From positions 124,001 to 188,000 of the forward strand of contig JBPOGA010000005.1 in the NCBI GenBank assembly GCA_051252415.1: a stretch of 64,000 nt of DNA. The letters are read 5' to 3'. This DNA comes from JBPOFY01 sp051252415 (GTDB taxonomy: Bacteria > Verrucomicrobiota > Verrucomicrobiia > Opitutales > Coraliomargaritaceae). The position numbers and the translations under genes were made by a program. The notes beneath the pieces were generated by a model. That model was not told the DNA's origin and searched no databases. It was given only the letters and a program-made list of their open reading frames with translations. Of this stretch, positions 18,597 to 27,739 are shown in pieces (within the stretch, counting starts at the first letter, position 1; every line of letters begins with the position of its first letter).

Positions 18597-20216
18597 TTAT
18601 GCTTCAGAAAATTTGCGAGCAAGTGACAAGCGATGAATCTTAGCGTTATGACGCACATCGACAGGAAATTTCCGCTCAAAGAATACCTGCTTGATCGATT
18701 TAGTAATGGGCGACGATTGTGCCAGCTCCAATACGGACGTCTCAAATTCAACGCGCTCAGATGCTGATTTCGGAAATGCCTCAGCCTCAGGCTCGATTAC
18801 AACTGCAGGTATACCCGCGCCGCAATCAATCAGCGCAGATCGAAAAACCTGTGGATGCTGATTAATAATGGCCTCACAACAATCCGTATACATCGGGCCA
18901 TCGGGCGACATCACCCTTTCAGCCTTGCGCCCACAAAACCACAAGCGACCTTGCTCGTCTAGCCACCCCATATCGCCCATTCGATGCCAATGACCTTCAC
19001 CGTCATGAATTTTCGAGCCCGCATCGGCCTCCGGCAACTGATCATAGCCGCGCGTGACAGACGGGCCCTTAGCAATCAACTCACCGATATCACCAATCGC
19101 GCAGTCCTTGACCATGCTAATGTCAGCAATCGGTCCATCAACAGTCTCAATCACACGAACCGCCACATCTGGTAATGGCGCCCCCACGCATGTACCCTCG
19201 CCCAGCAGCGTGCGCTCAACAGCATCACTCAACACTTCAGTCGCCGAGATCGAGCTCACAGGTAAAGCTTCCGTCGCACCATAAGGCGTATGAATTTCGC
19301 CATTGGGCAATATCGACTGCATCTGCTGCATCAGTGCTGGTGGCACGGGCGCACCAGCCATCAAAATTCGGCGCACAGAAGGCAAGGTAATCGATTGCGA
19401 CTCACAGTAGCGCGCAATCTTGGTCCACAATGCAGGCGAACCAAAACTATTGGTCACACGGTTTTGCTGAATGGCTCGCACTATTTTAGCCGGATCAACC
19501 GTCGCTGGACGACTCGGATTCATTTCAGGGACTACCGTGCACATGCCGAGTGCAGGATTAAACAAGGCAAACACAGGCAACATTGGTAAGTCCACTTCAC
19601 CAGGCTCGATCCCATACTGCTGCCGAATGGCTTCTACCTGCGCCATAAACATACCATGCGCATAGCAAACACCCTTTGCGGGGCCGGTCGAACCAGAGGT
19701 AAATAAGATCGCAGCCAATTCATCGACGGATGATTCCACCACAGGAAAACTCCCCCGACCTTCGAAAGCCTTTAATTTTGAAGCGAAACGACGTCCTACA
19801 GACTGTTTAACAGACACGCCCCGAAAACTGCCCCGAAACACACGAGACACAGCAATTGCCAATGGAATACCAATGACTGCTGTCGGTTTTGAGTGCCGCA
19901 CACACTTTAAAAACTTCGACAAACCCATGCCCGGATCAATGACAATTGGCACAGCGCCCACTTTAAACAAAGCAAAGACAATACGGATCAAGTCGAGCCC
20001 AGGCTTGACCATGAGCAACACACGCGTGCCACGCACGACACCACGCTCTGTCAGCATATAAGCCGTCGCTGAAGCCTCAGCCTCCAACGCCGAAAAGCTG
20101 CGTTCGTCATATTGAATCGCCCCATTTGACAAGGCTCCCACAGGCGCACGCACAGCAATTCCATCTGGTTGATGGTTTGCTTGCTCGGCTAAGTAGTGGG
20201 CAACGTTGTGCGGCAT
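18597..20216 (-). CDS. oleC: AMP-dependent ligase / beta-lactone synthetase, OleC-like
   Basis: A 539-residue adenylate-forming enzyme with the P-loop ILFTSGSTGPAKGVCYAH, the YGATEALP motif, GDMGWLDEQGRLWFCGR and a C-terminal KIHR lysine region. OleC converts 2-alkyl-3-hydroxyacids to beta-lactones using ATP. It heads a two-gene unit with oleD; a terminator stands directly upstream, and neither oleA (thiolase) nor oleB (hydrolase) is in this window. Ole genes are known from Verrucomicrobia. An ordinary acyl-CoA or fatty-acyl-AMP ligase remains possible. Confidence 0.75.
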   Translation of the reverse strand: MPHNVAHYLAEQANHQPDGIAVRAPVGALSNGAIQYDERSFSALEAEASATAYMLTERGVVRGTRVLLMVKPGLDLIRIVFALFKVGAVPIVIDPGMGLSKFLKCVRHSKPTAVIGIPLAIAVSRVFRGSFRGVSVKQSVGRRFASKLKAFEGRGSFPVVESSVDELAAILFTSGSTGPAKGVCYAHGMFMAQVEAIRQQYGIEPGEVDLPMLPVFALFNPALGMCTVVPEMNPSRPATVDPAKIVRAIQQNRVTNSFGSPALWTKIARYCESQSITLPSVRRILMAGAPVPPALMQQMQSILPNGEIHTPYGATEALPVSSISATEVLSDAVERTLLGEGTCVGAPLPDVAVRVIETVDGPIADISMVKDCAIGDIGELIAKGPSVTRGYDQLPEADAGSKIHDGEGHWHRMGDMGWLDEQGRLWFCGRKAERVMSPDGPMYTDCCEAIINQHPQVFRSALIDCGAGIPAVVIEPEAEAFPKSASERVEFETSVLELAQSSPITKSIKQVFFERKFPVDVRHNAKIHRLSLARKFSEA

Positions 20217-20255
20217 AGTTGAGGGTATCTCGGTCTAGAGTCTTGATGCTGCCAA

Positions 20256-20284
20256 GAAAAAAGCCGCTCCAAACGGAGCGGCTT
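20256..20284 (-). terminator. terminator after the small lipoprotein gene
   Basis: On the minus strand, AAAGCCGCTCCG, a short TTT loop and CGGAGCGGCTTTTTT form a strong GC hairpin with a T-run, 23 bases past the lipoprotein stop and ahead of oleC. It separates the two transcription units. Confidence 0.85.
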
Positions 20285-20306
20285 TGTAGAAAAAATGTTT
20301 TAAATC

Positions 20307-20561
20307 CTAGTAATCCTTGAGGGTAATGAGGCCCCAAAGGAGAGTCACCTTCTTGCCACCAACATTATCACGATCATATAGCTCATCTGTGCTCACTGCG
20401 ATAGTCGCAGGACTCGTTGGTGAATAATTATCCTCCTCGTATTTAATGATACCGAGCGCATTTGCTTCGGTCTTCTCCATTTGGGCACGACCACCGTCGC
20501 AACCAGAGAATATAAGTGCCATTGCGGCAACAAGGAAAGGGGCTAAGAAATTTAAGCGCAT
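20307..20561 (-). CDS. small lipoprotein, function unknown
   Basis: An 84-residue protein with a lipoprotein signal peptide (FLAPFLVAAMALIFSGC; lipobox LIFSGC, lipidated Cys near residue 21). The mature part of about 63 residues ends GGKKVTLLWGLITLKDY, with no recognised domain. It is a single-gene unit between yebC and the terminator before oleC. Confidence 0.7.
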   Translation of the reverse strand: MRLNFLAPFLVAAMALIFSGCDGGRAQMEKTEANALGIIKYEEDNYSPTSPATIAVSTDELYDRDNVGGKKVTLLWGLITLKDY

Positions 20562-20658
20562 AGTATGTAAGGGGGAGGATTGCTAATTAAGAATTCATAA
20601 AGTTGTAAGGGGCTGCACGAGATGGCAAGCGGTTTTTTACAGCTAACGAAATAGATTT

Positions 20659-21408
20659 CTAGTCGTCATCACCGAGCAAACCGTCTGCGATGTCCATATT
20701 TGAGTGCACGGCTTTAACGTCCTCCAATTCATCTAGGATCTCTATCAGGTGCAGCACTTTACGTGCTGTGTCGGCATCCTCGACTGGAACCAATACGTTC
20801 GGCAAATAGGCGAGTTCTGCAGATTCTGTCGGAATTTCCTTATCTGCAAGTGCCTGAGTCAGGTTATCATATTCAGAAAATGGGCAAATTACTTCGAAAT
20901 AGCTGCCTTCGTTTTTAATATCTTCAGCGCCTGCTTCCAGAGCGACATCCATCAAAGTCTCTTCATCGGTCGCTTTGGAATCGATAATAAACTGCCCCTT
21001 TCGGTCGAATTGAAAGGCCACCGAGCCAACACCTGCGAGATTGCCACCATTCTTACCCATAGTGCTACGCACTTCAGAAGCAGAGCGGTTCTTATTATCA
21101 GTCGTCACTTCGACGATCAGTCCAACGCCACCAGCGCCGTAGCCTTCGTAAACGTTTTCTTCGTATACAACACCGGGAAGTTCACCTGTGCCCTTTTTAA
21201 TCGCACGATCAACGTTATCATTCGGCATATTGGCCGCTTTGGCCTTAGCAATCACCGTGCGCAAGCGCGGGTTCATATCTGGATCGCCACCTCCTTCACG
21301 CGCTGCGAGTGTGATATCCTTACTGATCACACTGAAGATTTTGCCGCGCTTGGCATCTGTAGCGCCCTTAGCTCGTTTAATTGTGGCCCATTTACTATGT
21401 CCTGACAT
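20659..21408 (-). CDS. yebC: YebC/PmpR (TACO1-type) protein
   Basis: A 249-residue protein beginning MSGHSKWATIKRAKGATDAK, with the family's KAKAANMPNDNVDRAIKKG and GYGAGGVGLIVEVTTDNKNR. YebC-family members are DNA-binding regulators in some bacteria and, as TACO1/YebC2, help ribosomes through proline-rich stretches. It is full length with its own start. Which role applies here cannot be told from sequence. Confidence 0.95.
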   Translation of the reverse strand: MSGHSKWATIKRAKGATDAKRGKIFSVISKDITLAAREGGGDPDMNPRLRTVIAKAKAANMPNDNVDRAIKKGTGELPGVVYEENVYEGYGAGGVGLIVEVTTDNKNRSASEVRSTMGKNGGNLAGVGSVAFQFDRKGQFIIDSKATDEETLMDVALEAGAEDIKNEGSYFEVICPFSEYDNLTQALADKEIPTESAELAYLPNVLVPVEDADTARKVLHLIEILDELEDVKAVHSNMDIADGLLGDDD

Positions 21409-21519
21409 GTCGTATAAAATGCTAAAAGTTGATATCTAGTTTTCGAAAGCGCAAAAATGCCATCCTAAGACTAAACATCAAGCATAGTTTAAATCCATGC
21501 TGGGATATAAACTAGCATC

Positions 21520-23064
21520 TTAAAACAATGCCTCAAATTCACGGGCGGCAGCTTGATAGATCGCAGGATCCACTTGGGGTGTGAGTGTGCTGCCAGCTTC
21601 GGGTTGGCAAAACGTGCCTTCTAGATCGGAAATATTTTGCCCGAGGCTATTCGATGCCGCACGCATCGCAGCACCTAAGCCAACTGAACCACTCACGGCG
21701 AGGCGTTGCACTTTAGCTTGGAAGATGTCGGCAATCACTTGAGCAATCGCATTGTTCTTCGAAGCACCCCCGGTAAGATAAACCACTTCTGGCTTCAGCT
21801 GCATCCAATCGGTGCGCAGCTTCATATTGAGAAATTGACCTTCGACGCAGGCGCGAATCGCGGCATCGGCGTCCTCCCAATTTTCAAAGCCGCGGGCTCC
21901 CTTGAGAATGGGTGCTTCAAGATCCACGCGTGGACTCGTTTCTGGGCGGAAGAAAGGCACCATTTGATTGCCATCGTTACCGCAAGGCGTGTTGGCAAAC
22001 GCTTGGGTAAATTGATCCCAATCGTAGTCGAATTTGTCTTTAACTGCCTCGCGAGCCAGCGAACCATTAACGAAACATTGGAGCGACATCGAACCGCCGC
22101 TCGGATTACCGAACACGTGGCCACAGCCTGCGGGGTCTGCCACGACTTCGGGCATTGCTGCGAAAAAGGTATCCGAGGTGCCCAGAGAAACCACGAGTTT
22201 ACCTGGCTGACTCGCGCCCATTCCTACGAGGCTACTTGGATTGTCACCGGTAAAAATAGTCACAGGCACTTCGGCAGAAAAGCCATACTTAGCGGTAAAG
22301 TAATTGCTCAGCGTTCCTGCGACCGTGTCGCCTTGCGCAACGCCTGGTAGCTTCTTGAGCAGATCAGGAGCCGTTGCTTCAAGTAAGTCACCATCCCAAT
22401 TCCAAGTGTTAATGTTCACCAAGTTCATACCGGCACCGTCACCCGTATCAATCGGCGCATCGGCACCGACAAGGATACTGCAAAGAAAGGAGCTCACAAG
22501 GTGGATACGTTGTGTGGCTTCGTAAGCAGCGGTTTCAGTTTTATAAAAACGGCGAATCTGCGGCCCTGTGAATCGCTCGATCATGATGGAGCCAGACTTG
22601 GCACACACTACATCGTCGCCACCGACGGCTGCAGCAATCTCGCGACATTCGTCACTTGTTGAGCTATCCATCCAGATCGGCGAAGTCGCCCGCGAAAAGG
22701 TCGCCGCAAGTTGTTCGGAAAGCGAACTCTCGGGAAGCAGCGAATCAACAGTAGAGAACCACTGATCGTTTAAATAGACGGAACCATGCTGTTGGCCTGC
22801 CCCTGAAATCGCAGTGACTTTTGATAAGTCACACTGCTTACCCAGATCCCCTAAAAGTAGCTCAAGCGCATCGAGCCACATGCGTGGATCCGAATGCACT
22901 TCCCCGTTTTCACCATCAGGAATAAACCCTGAGGGCGCATTATATTGCGGGAGTTGCTCCCCGAAATTGATCGATGCTTCGGCAACAACCGTGCCCTGGT
23001 TAACATCTATAATGAGTCCAGAAAAACTCTGAGTGGAAGCGTCGAAACCGAGTGCGTATGACAT
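21520..23064 (-). CDS. xylB: xylulokinase
   Basis: A 514-residue FGGY-family carbohydrate kinase: N-terminal GFDASTQSFSGLIID phosphate site, SGAGQQHGSVYLND sugar-contact region, and GDNPSSLVGMG plus VVSLGTSDTFF of the ATPase fold. It phosphorylates D-xylulose to xylulose-5-phosphate. It lies downstream of xylA on the same strand with a 204-base gap full of GAACGTC-type repeats, so both genes are likely under the xylA promoter and XylR. Confidence 0.93.
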   Translation of the reverse strand: MSYALGFDASTQSFSGLIIDVNQGTVVAEASINFGEQLPQYNAPSGFIPDGENGEVHSDPRMWLDALELLLGDLGKQCDLSKVTAISGAGQQHGSVYLNDQWFSTVDSLLPESSLSEQLAATFSRATSPIWMDSSTSDECREIAAAVGGDDVVCAKSGSIMIERFTGPQIRRFYKTETAAYEATQRIHLVSSFLCSILVGADAPIDTGDGAGMNLVNINTWNWDGDLLEATAPDLLKKLPGVAQGDTVAGTLSNYFTAKYGFSAEVPVTIFTGDNPSSLVGMGASQPGKLVVSLGTSDTFFAAMPEVVADPAGCGHVFGNPSGGSMSLQCFVNGSLAREAVKDKFDYDWDQFTQAFANTPCGNDGNQMVPFFRPETSPRVDLEAPILKGARGFENWEDADAAIRACVEGQFLNMKLRTDWMQLKPEVVYLTGGASKNNAIAQVIADIFQAKVQRLAVSGSVGLGAAMRAASNSLGQNISDLEGTFCQPEAGSTLTPQVDPAIYQAAAREFEALF

Positions 23065-23268
23065 GAGATGGAAGGGGATGAGAACATCGAACGTCGAACG
23101 TCCAATTTTGAATTTAATATGAGACGATTGGCAAGAAACTGAAGAGATGAGGCGTCGAACACCGAACGTTGTGTATGAATCAATAAGCTAGCGGTAATGC
23201 TTCGAGCTAATCAATTTCAACATTCAACGTTGGACGTTCGATGTTCGACGTTCCTCAACGAATTAAGC
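23065..23268. repeat. GAACGTC-rich inverted repeats between xylA and xylB
   Basis: The gap holds repeated GAAC(G/A)TC and GTTC-type words: a block at 23082-23103 (GAACATCGAACGTCGAACG, then TCC) faces a roughly inverted block at 23232-23253 (GGACGTTCGATG, then TTCGACGTTC). A smaller pair (GTCGAACACCGAACG) lies at 23154-23168. A related string occurs after serC at 56955-56990. This looks like a dispersed repeat family rather than a coding region. Confidence 0.6.
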
Positions 23269-24573
23269 TTAGATGAATTCGTTAAGAAGATTCTCCATGC
23301 GCTCTTGGCGACCACTGCCTAATTGAGGCTCAGGATTGGAGAGTGCATACTTCTCAAGATCTTCGAAAGTGGCTTCGCCCGCTTCGATCTTCGCACCGAT
23401 GTCTTTATCGAAGGTGCTGTAGCGTGCTTGGACAAACTCAGCCATACGGCCATCCTTACGAATTGCGGAAGCAATCTTCAAGCCACGAGCGAAGGCATCC
23501 ATGCCGCCGATGTGTGCGTGCATGAGATCAATTGGCTCGTGTGATTCGCGGCGACGTTTCGCATCGAAATTAAGACCACCCGTTGTGAGCCCACCCATTT
23601 CAAGCACGCAGAGCATGACTTGTGTTGTGAGGTAGATGTCTGTTGGAAATTGATCTGTATCCCAGCCGATGAGCTCGTCGCCACGGTTTGCGTCAATACT
23701 TCCGAGCATGTTTGCATTGTTACAAACTGTGAGCTCGTGCTCCATAGTGTGGCCAGCAAGCGTTGCGTGGTTGGTTTCGATGTTGAGCTTAAAGCGATCC
23801 ATCAAGCCGTATTCACGGAGAAAATTCAAGCAAGCCGCAGAGTCAGAGTCATACTGGTGTGTCGATGGCTCGCGTGGCTTAGGCTCGATATAGAAAGGAC
23901 CGTCGAAACCGATCTTATCAGCATGATCGACTGCCATGTGCAAGAATGCACCAAGGTGGTCGAGCTCACGCTTCATATTGGTGTTGAGCAAAGTGCTGTA
24001 ACCTTCACGTCCACCCCAGAAGGTGTAACCGAGGCCATCCAATTCTTTGGTGCACTCGAGGGCTTTCTTCACCTGTGCGGCAGCATAGGCAAAGACCTGT
24101 GCGTTTGGTGAAGTCGCTCCACCTTGTGAATAGCGTGGGTGCGAAAACAAGCAAGCAGTGCCCCAAAGCAGTTGCACGCCAGTTTCTTTTTGCTTCACCT
24201 TTAGCTTCGCAACTACGGCATCAAGCGCAGCATTGGACGCAGCCAAATCGCCAAGCTCGGGTGCGATGTCGCGGTCGTGCCAGCAGTAGAAATCGATACC
24301 AATCTTCTCAAGGAACTCGAAAAAGACGTCGACGCGTGCCAGTGCATTCTCGGTGGAGTTCGTGCCGTCATCCCAAGGCATTTGCGCTGTGCCAGCACCG
24401 AAAGGGTCGGCTAGCTCGTTGCGCATGACGTGCCAGTAAGGCGCCGCAAAACGCAAGTGATCCTTCATCGACTTGCCATCGACGAGTTCGCTCGGATTGT
24501 AGTGCTTGAAAGCTAATGGGTTTTTCGAGGAGGTGCCCTCAAATTGAATTTTGTCGCAGTCGAAATATTGCAT
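23269..24573 (-). CDS. xylA: xylose isomerase
   Basis: A 434-residue enzyme interconverting D-xylose and D-xylulose. It has the metal-binding motifs FYIEPKPREPSTHQYD and WDTDQFPTDIY, the catalytic HDRDIAPE histidine, FWGGREGYS and GGLNFDAKRRRES. It is divergent from xylR across a 12-base-arm palindrome, and has a likely promoter at 24618-24645. First gene of the xylA-xylB unit. Confidence 0.97.
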   Translation of the reverse strand: MQYFDCDKIQFEGTSSKNPLAFKHYNPSELVDGKSMKDHLRFAAPYWHVMRNELADPFGAGTAQMPWDDGTNSTENALARVDVFFEFLEKIGIDFYCWHDRDIAPELGDLAASNAALDAVVAKLKVKQKETGVQLLWGTACLFSHPRYSQGGATSPNAQVFAYAAAQVKKALECTKELDGLGYTFWGGREGYSTLLNTNMKRELDHLGAFLHMAVDHADKIGFDGPFYIEPKPREPSTHQYDSDSAACLNFLREYGLMDRFKLNIETNHATLAGHTMEHELTVCNNANMLGSIDANRGDELIGWDTDQFPTDIYLTTQVMLCVLEMGGLTTGGLNFDAKRRRESHEPIDLMHAHIGGMDAFARGLKIASAIRKDGRMAEFVQARYSTFDKDIGAKIEAGEATFEDLEKYALSNPEPQLGSGRQERMENLLNEFI

Positions 24574-24617
24574 AGTGTATGTGGCTAGAGCCTAGGGTTA
24601 GTATTAGGAAAATCGCT

Positions 24618-24645
24618 ACTATACAGATAAAGGAACCAAAGTGAA
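24618..24645 (-). promoter_or_regulatory. xylA promoter
   Basis: On the minus strand, TTCACT (24645 to 24640), a 16-base spacer and TATAGT (24623 to 24618) with an extended TG before it lie about 45 bases before the xylA ATG. The poor -35 directly downstream of the palindrome fits activation by XylR bound there. By-eye prediction. Confidence 0.5.
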
Positions 24646-24651
24646 ACCGCA

Positions 24652-24684
24652 TTTTGCGCATATATTCTGTTGATATGCGCAAAA
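24652..24684. promoter_or_regulatory. XylR operator: perfect inverted repeat
   Basis: TTTTGCGCATAT (24652-24663) and ATATGCGCAAAA (24673-24684) are perfect 12-base arms around a nine-base spacer. It lies between the divergent xylA and xylR genes, just upstream of the xylA -35 box and overlapping the upstream end of the xylR open frame. It is the obvious binding site for XylR; direct binding is inferred. Confidence 0.75.
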
Positions 24685-24704
24685 ACGCCTATTTACTCAA
24701 TACC

Positions 24705-25844
24705 ATGGCTAAACAAGTAGCAATTGTGATGACCGAGGTCTTTCTACGCCGCTTGACGCCGTCACTTATCCCCTACGTCCGACGCGAGCATGATTTCCGA
24801 ATTCTCAGCATTCGGCGTCCGATTGAAGAACTCCACGCCCTATTGACTGAACTCAAGCCGAGCGCGTTGATAACCGAGTGGCTTCCTAATATCACAGAAG
24901 CGCTGCTGGAATTGGGATTGCCGACAGTCATCGCAGACACAGATATCCAGTATCCCGATGTGACAAGTATCGATGTGGATGATTGGCAAGTGGGCGCCGA
25001 AGCGGCACGCGCTTTTGCGCAAGCAGGCTACCGCAACTTCGCCTGCCTAGGAAACTCGACGCCCTATTCCAAGCAACGCATCGAAGGCTTCCAGCGTGAG
25101 CTTGGTGACACCGAGCAGGTCGCGATCCGACATGAAGCGGCATTTGATGAAGCACTCTATAGTGAAGATTTTGTGCAACTTAAGGATACGCTGCGCTCTT
25201 GGCTCGAAGCCCTCCCAAAACCGGTGGGAATCTTCGCCGTGCATGATCCTCTGGGACGATTCCTTTGCAGCGCCTGTAGGCAAATGGGCTTTCGTGTGCC
25301 TGAGGACGTCGCGGTCATCGGCGCAAACAATGATGAGCTCGTCTGCGGTTTGAGCTATCCCATGCTTTCCAGTGTTTCGATTCCATGGGACACCATTGGC
25401 GAAGCCGTGGGCGACGCGATGCATTCGCTGCTTGCTGGCGAGGCACCGCCCGTAGATCCAATCCGTGTCCCTGCTGGCGGCGTCGTGCTACGACATTCCG
25501 CAAATCACTTAGAGGTCGAAGACCCCACCCTACGGCGCGCCATGTCATACCTATCAGAACGTATCCAAGACCCCATTACAGTCGAAATACTTTGCAATGA
25601 TTTACGAATCGGCCGCCGAGGCTTAGAACGAAAGTTTCGCGAATACTACCAATGCACGCCATGGGAAATGCTCTGCAATCTCCGTATCACTCGAGCGAAA
25701 CATTTGCTCTCAGAATCAAATCACCCCATCTCTACAATATCTGAGCTCTGCGGTTTCAATGACCCCGAACGCATGGCTGTCGTCTTTAAACGAATCGAAG
25801 GCATGTCGCCCTCTGTGTTTCGAAAAGGCTCCGTAAACAGGTAA
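24705..25844 (+). CDS. xylR: xylose operon regulator, LacI-type sensor plus AraC HTH
   Basis: The start is placed at the ATG at 24705 (MAKQVAIVMTEVFLRRL), because the longer frame begins inside the palindrome; an ATG at 24675 lies in its right arm. The 379-residue protein has a periplasmic-binding-protein-like sensor domain (about residues 5-270) and a C-terminal AraC-type DNA-binding domain ending ISELCGFNDPERMAVVFKR, then SPSVFRKGS. XylR activates xylose catabolic genes on binding xylose; here it is divergent from xylA and xylB. Confidence 0.9.
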   Translation: MAKQVAIVMTEVFLRRLTPSLIPYVRREHDFRILSIRRPIEELHALLTELKPSALITEWLPNITEALLELGLPTVIADTDIQYPDVTSIDVDDWQVGAEAARAFAQAGYRNFACLGNSTPYSKQRIEGFQRELGDTEQVAIRHEAAFDEALYSEDFVQLKDTLRSWLEALPKPVGIFAVHDPLGRFLCSACRQMGFRVPEDVAVIGANNDELVCGLSYPMLSSVSIPWDTIGEAVGDAMHSLLAGEAPPVDPIRVPAGGVVLRHSANHLEVEDPTLRRAMSYLSERIQDPITVEILCNDLRIGRRGLERKFREYYQCTPWEMLCNLRITRAKHLLSESNHPISTISELCGFNDPERMAVVFKRIEGMSPSVFRKGSVNR

Positions 25845-25857
25845 CATGTAAGCACAC

Positions 25858-25890
25858 AAAAACGCCCACTCTCGTCTAGAATGGGCGCTT
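25858..25890 (-). terminator. terminator after yidC
   Basis: On the minus strand, AGCGCCCATTC, a TAGACGA loop and GAGTGGGCGTTTTTG form a strong hairpin with T-run about 26 bases past the yidC stop. It could also stop xylR transcription arriving from the other side, although the + strand lacks a T-run. Confidence 0.8.
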
Positions 25891-25915
25891 CGATTAAAGC
25901 TATATAATCTGCCAG

Positions 25916-27739
25916 TTACTTCTTACGCGACTTAGTGCGCGGCGAACCGCCCTTACCTTTTGGGCCAGAGGGATCTGCGACTGCAGCGACTGGCTTCAAT
26001 GGCTCATCAGGCTGGCTATTGATAATCTTCTGCTGAATGATCGTGAGAATATTCTGCACGGTCCAGTAAAGCACGAGACCAGACGAGAAATTATAAAGGA
26101 ACACTAGGAAGATGAATGGCAGGAACTTGAAGATCTTCTGCTGCGCTGGATCTGCGGATGGATTGACCGGCATCATGCTCATTTGCAGGAACATTGTTAG
26201 TCCCATGATTAGCGGCAAAATATTGATCGGAAAACCGGCAACTTCCATGAGCGTATCTGGCTGAGATAGATCCGACACCCAGAGGAATGATTCGTGGCGC
26301 AACTCGGAAGCGGTGCGAAGCATATAGAAGAGCCCAAGGAAAATTGGCATTTGAATCAGCATCGGCAAACAACCGGCGACTGGATTCACTTGGTGCTCCT
26401 TGAAGAGCTTCATGGTCTCCTGCTGGATGCGCTTCGGGTCGTCCTTATACTTCTCCTTCATCTCGGCCATCGGGCCTTGAATCTTTGCCATACGCTTTTG
26501 AGAGCGGCTGGCCTTCGCAGTCAACGGCCAGAATAGAGTTTTGATACAGATTGTCATGATGACAATCGACCAACCCCAGCTCGGCACAAAGGAGTGGATG
26601 GCATACATAAAGGAAAGGAGTAGCTTACTGATGAAAGCTAGGAAACCAAACTGCATGACCTCGTCTTGATGGTTACCCATCCCTTGCAGACGCTTAAATT
26701 CTTTTGGTCCGACGAAATATTCGAAGTTCAGAGTTTCGCTTTGGCCGGTTCCAGCCAAAGAGTAACCAACGCTACCAGTAATACCAGGACCTGCTGGAGA
26801 CACTTCGCCCGCAACCATTGGTGCTTCGACAGGGTAGATGTGGAGATCTTGACCTGGGGTTTCAGAGGAAAGCACGCCTGCGAAAAATTGATTCTTCACT
26901 GAAGACCACTCTATGCGGGCACGTTCTTGGATTTCATCACGAGGATCACTCGCGCCAATACCGAGAAAACCTTTACCACCAGTCAACTTGTTGATCGCGA
27001 TAAACTCTGAGTCTTCACCATCATAGTAACCAACATTCAAATAAGTTGGCAATGGGTTCTTCGAAATCGAACGTGAGGTGCCCAAATTGAAATATACCGT
27101 TGATAGACCACTAGGCGCGTTATTAAAGGTCGTGCTGTGAGTAATCACATAGGGGTCCAACTCATCACCATCGCGGGAGAGTCGATACATGCGACGAATC
27201 TCAATGCCATTATCACGGCGATATACGAAAGTAATGGAATCGGAGGTCTGTGACTCGATTGAATAATCTAGCGCAAACTCACTAATCTCACCGTTCACAT
27301 CGAGGCTCAAACTCAGTGCAGGTAAATAGCCATCTTCATTAAAGACATAGTCGTCACGCTCACTACGTTTAGTCTGTAAGAACGACACAGTGCGAATCGC
27401 ACCGCCCTTCGTCGTAAATTCTACTTCGATGTAATCGTTAGATAAAACAACTGTTTCCTCTTCGGCCGGTACTGTAGGCAATTCAACAGCTGCTTCGGCC
27501 GGCTTTTGAACCAGCGCGTCGAGCATCTGATCAGCCGAAGTTGGCGCATCGCCTGCTGAAGCGTTGCCCGCACTCATCGCGGCGCCCTCAACAGCGGTCG
27601 ATTGTGGTTCCTCAATCGCAGCTGGCGCGTTTAAGAGCTCTTGCTGGCGCTGCTTTTCTAGTTGTTGGCCCTCCCAAAACATATAGCCGAAAGCGGCTGC
27701 TATGAAGATAATGCCTAAAAGTGTATTCTTCTTATCCAT
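25916..27739 (-). CDS. yidC: membrane protein insertase YidC
   Basis: A 607-residue Gram-negative type YidC with an N-terminal signal-anchor (NTLLGIIFIAAAFGYMFW), a large periplasmic domain (about residues 80-365) and the conserved C-terminal insertase domain with several membrane helices (about 385-580) containing the family MFLQMSMMPVNPSADPAQQK loop. It inserts membrane proteins alone or with SecYEG. The C-terminus is a basic Lys/Gly tail. Its start overlaps the yidD stop by eight bases. Confidence 0.96.
   Translation of the reverse strand: MDKKNTLLGIIFIAAAFGYMFWEGQQLEKQRQQELLNAPAAIEEPQSTAVEGAAMSAGNASAGDAPTSADQMLDALVQKPAEAAVELPTVPAEEETVVLSNDYIEVEFTTKGGAIRTVSFLQTKRSERDDYVFNEDGYLPALSLSLDVNGEISEFALDYSIESQTSDSITFVYRRDNGIEIRRMYRLSRDGDELDPYVITHSTTFNNAPSGLSTVYFNLGTSRSISKNPLPTYLNVGYYDGEDSEFIAINKLTGGKGFLGIGASDPRDEIQERARIEWSSVKNQFFAGVLSSETPGQDLHIYPVEAPMVAGEVSPAGPGITGSVGYSLAGTGQSETLNFEYFVGPKEFKRLQGMGNHQDEVMQFGFLAFISKLLLSFMYAIHSFVPSWGWSIVIMTICIKTLFWPLTAKASRSQKRMAKIQGPMAEMKEKYKDDPKRIQQETMKLFKEHQVNPVAGCLPMLIQMPIFLGLFYMLRTASELRHESFLWVSDLSQPDTLMEVAGFPINILPLIMGLTMFLQMSMMPVNPSADPAQQKIFKFLPFIFLVFLYNFSSGLVLYWTVQNILTIIQQKIINSQPDEPLKPVAAVADPSGPKGKGGSPRTKSRKK

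Noticed and set aside
20749..21405. A 218-codon frame antisense to yebC.
   Set aside because: It is the mirror of a conserved gene with no family content.
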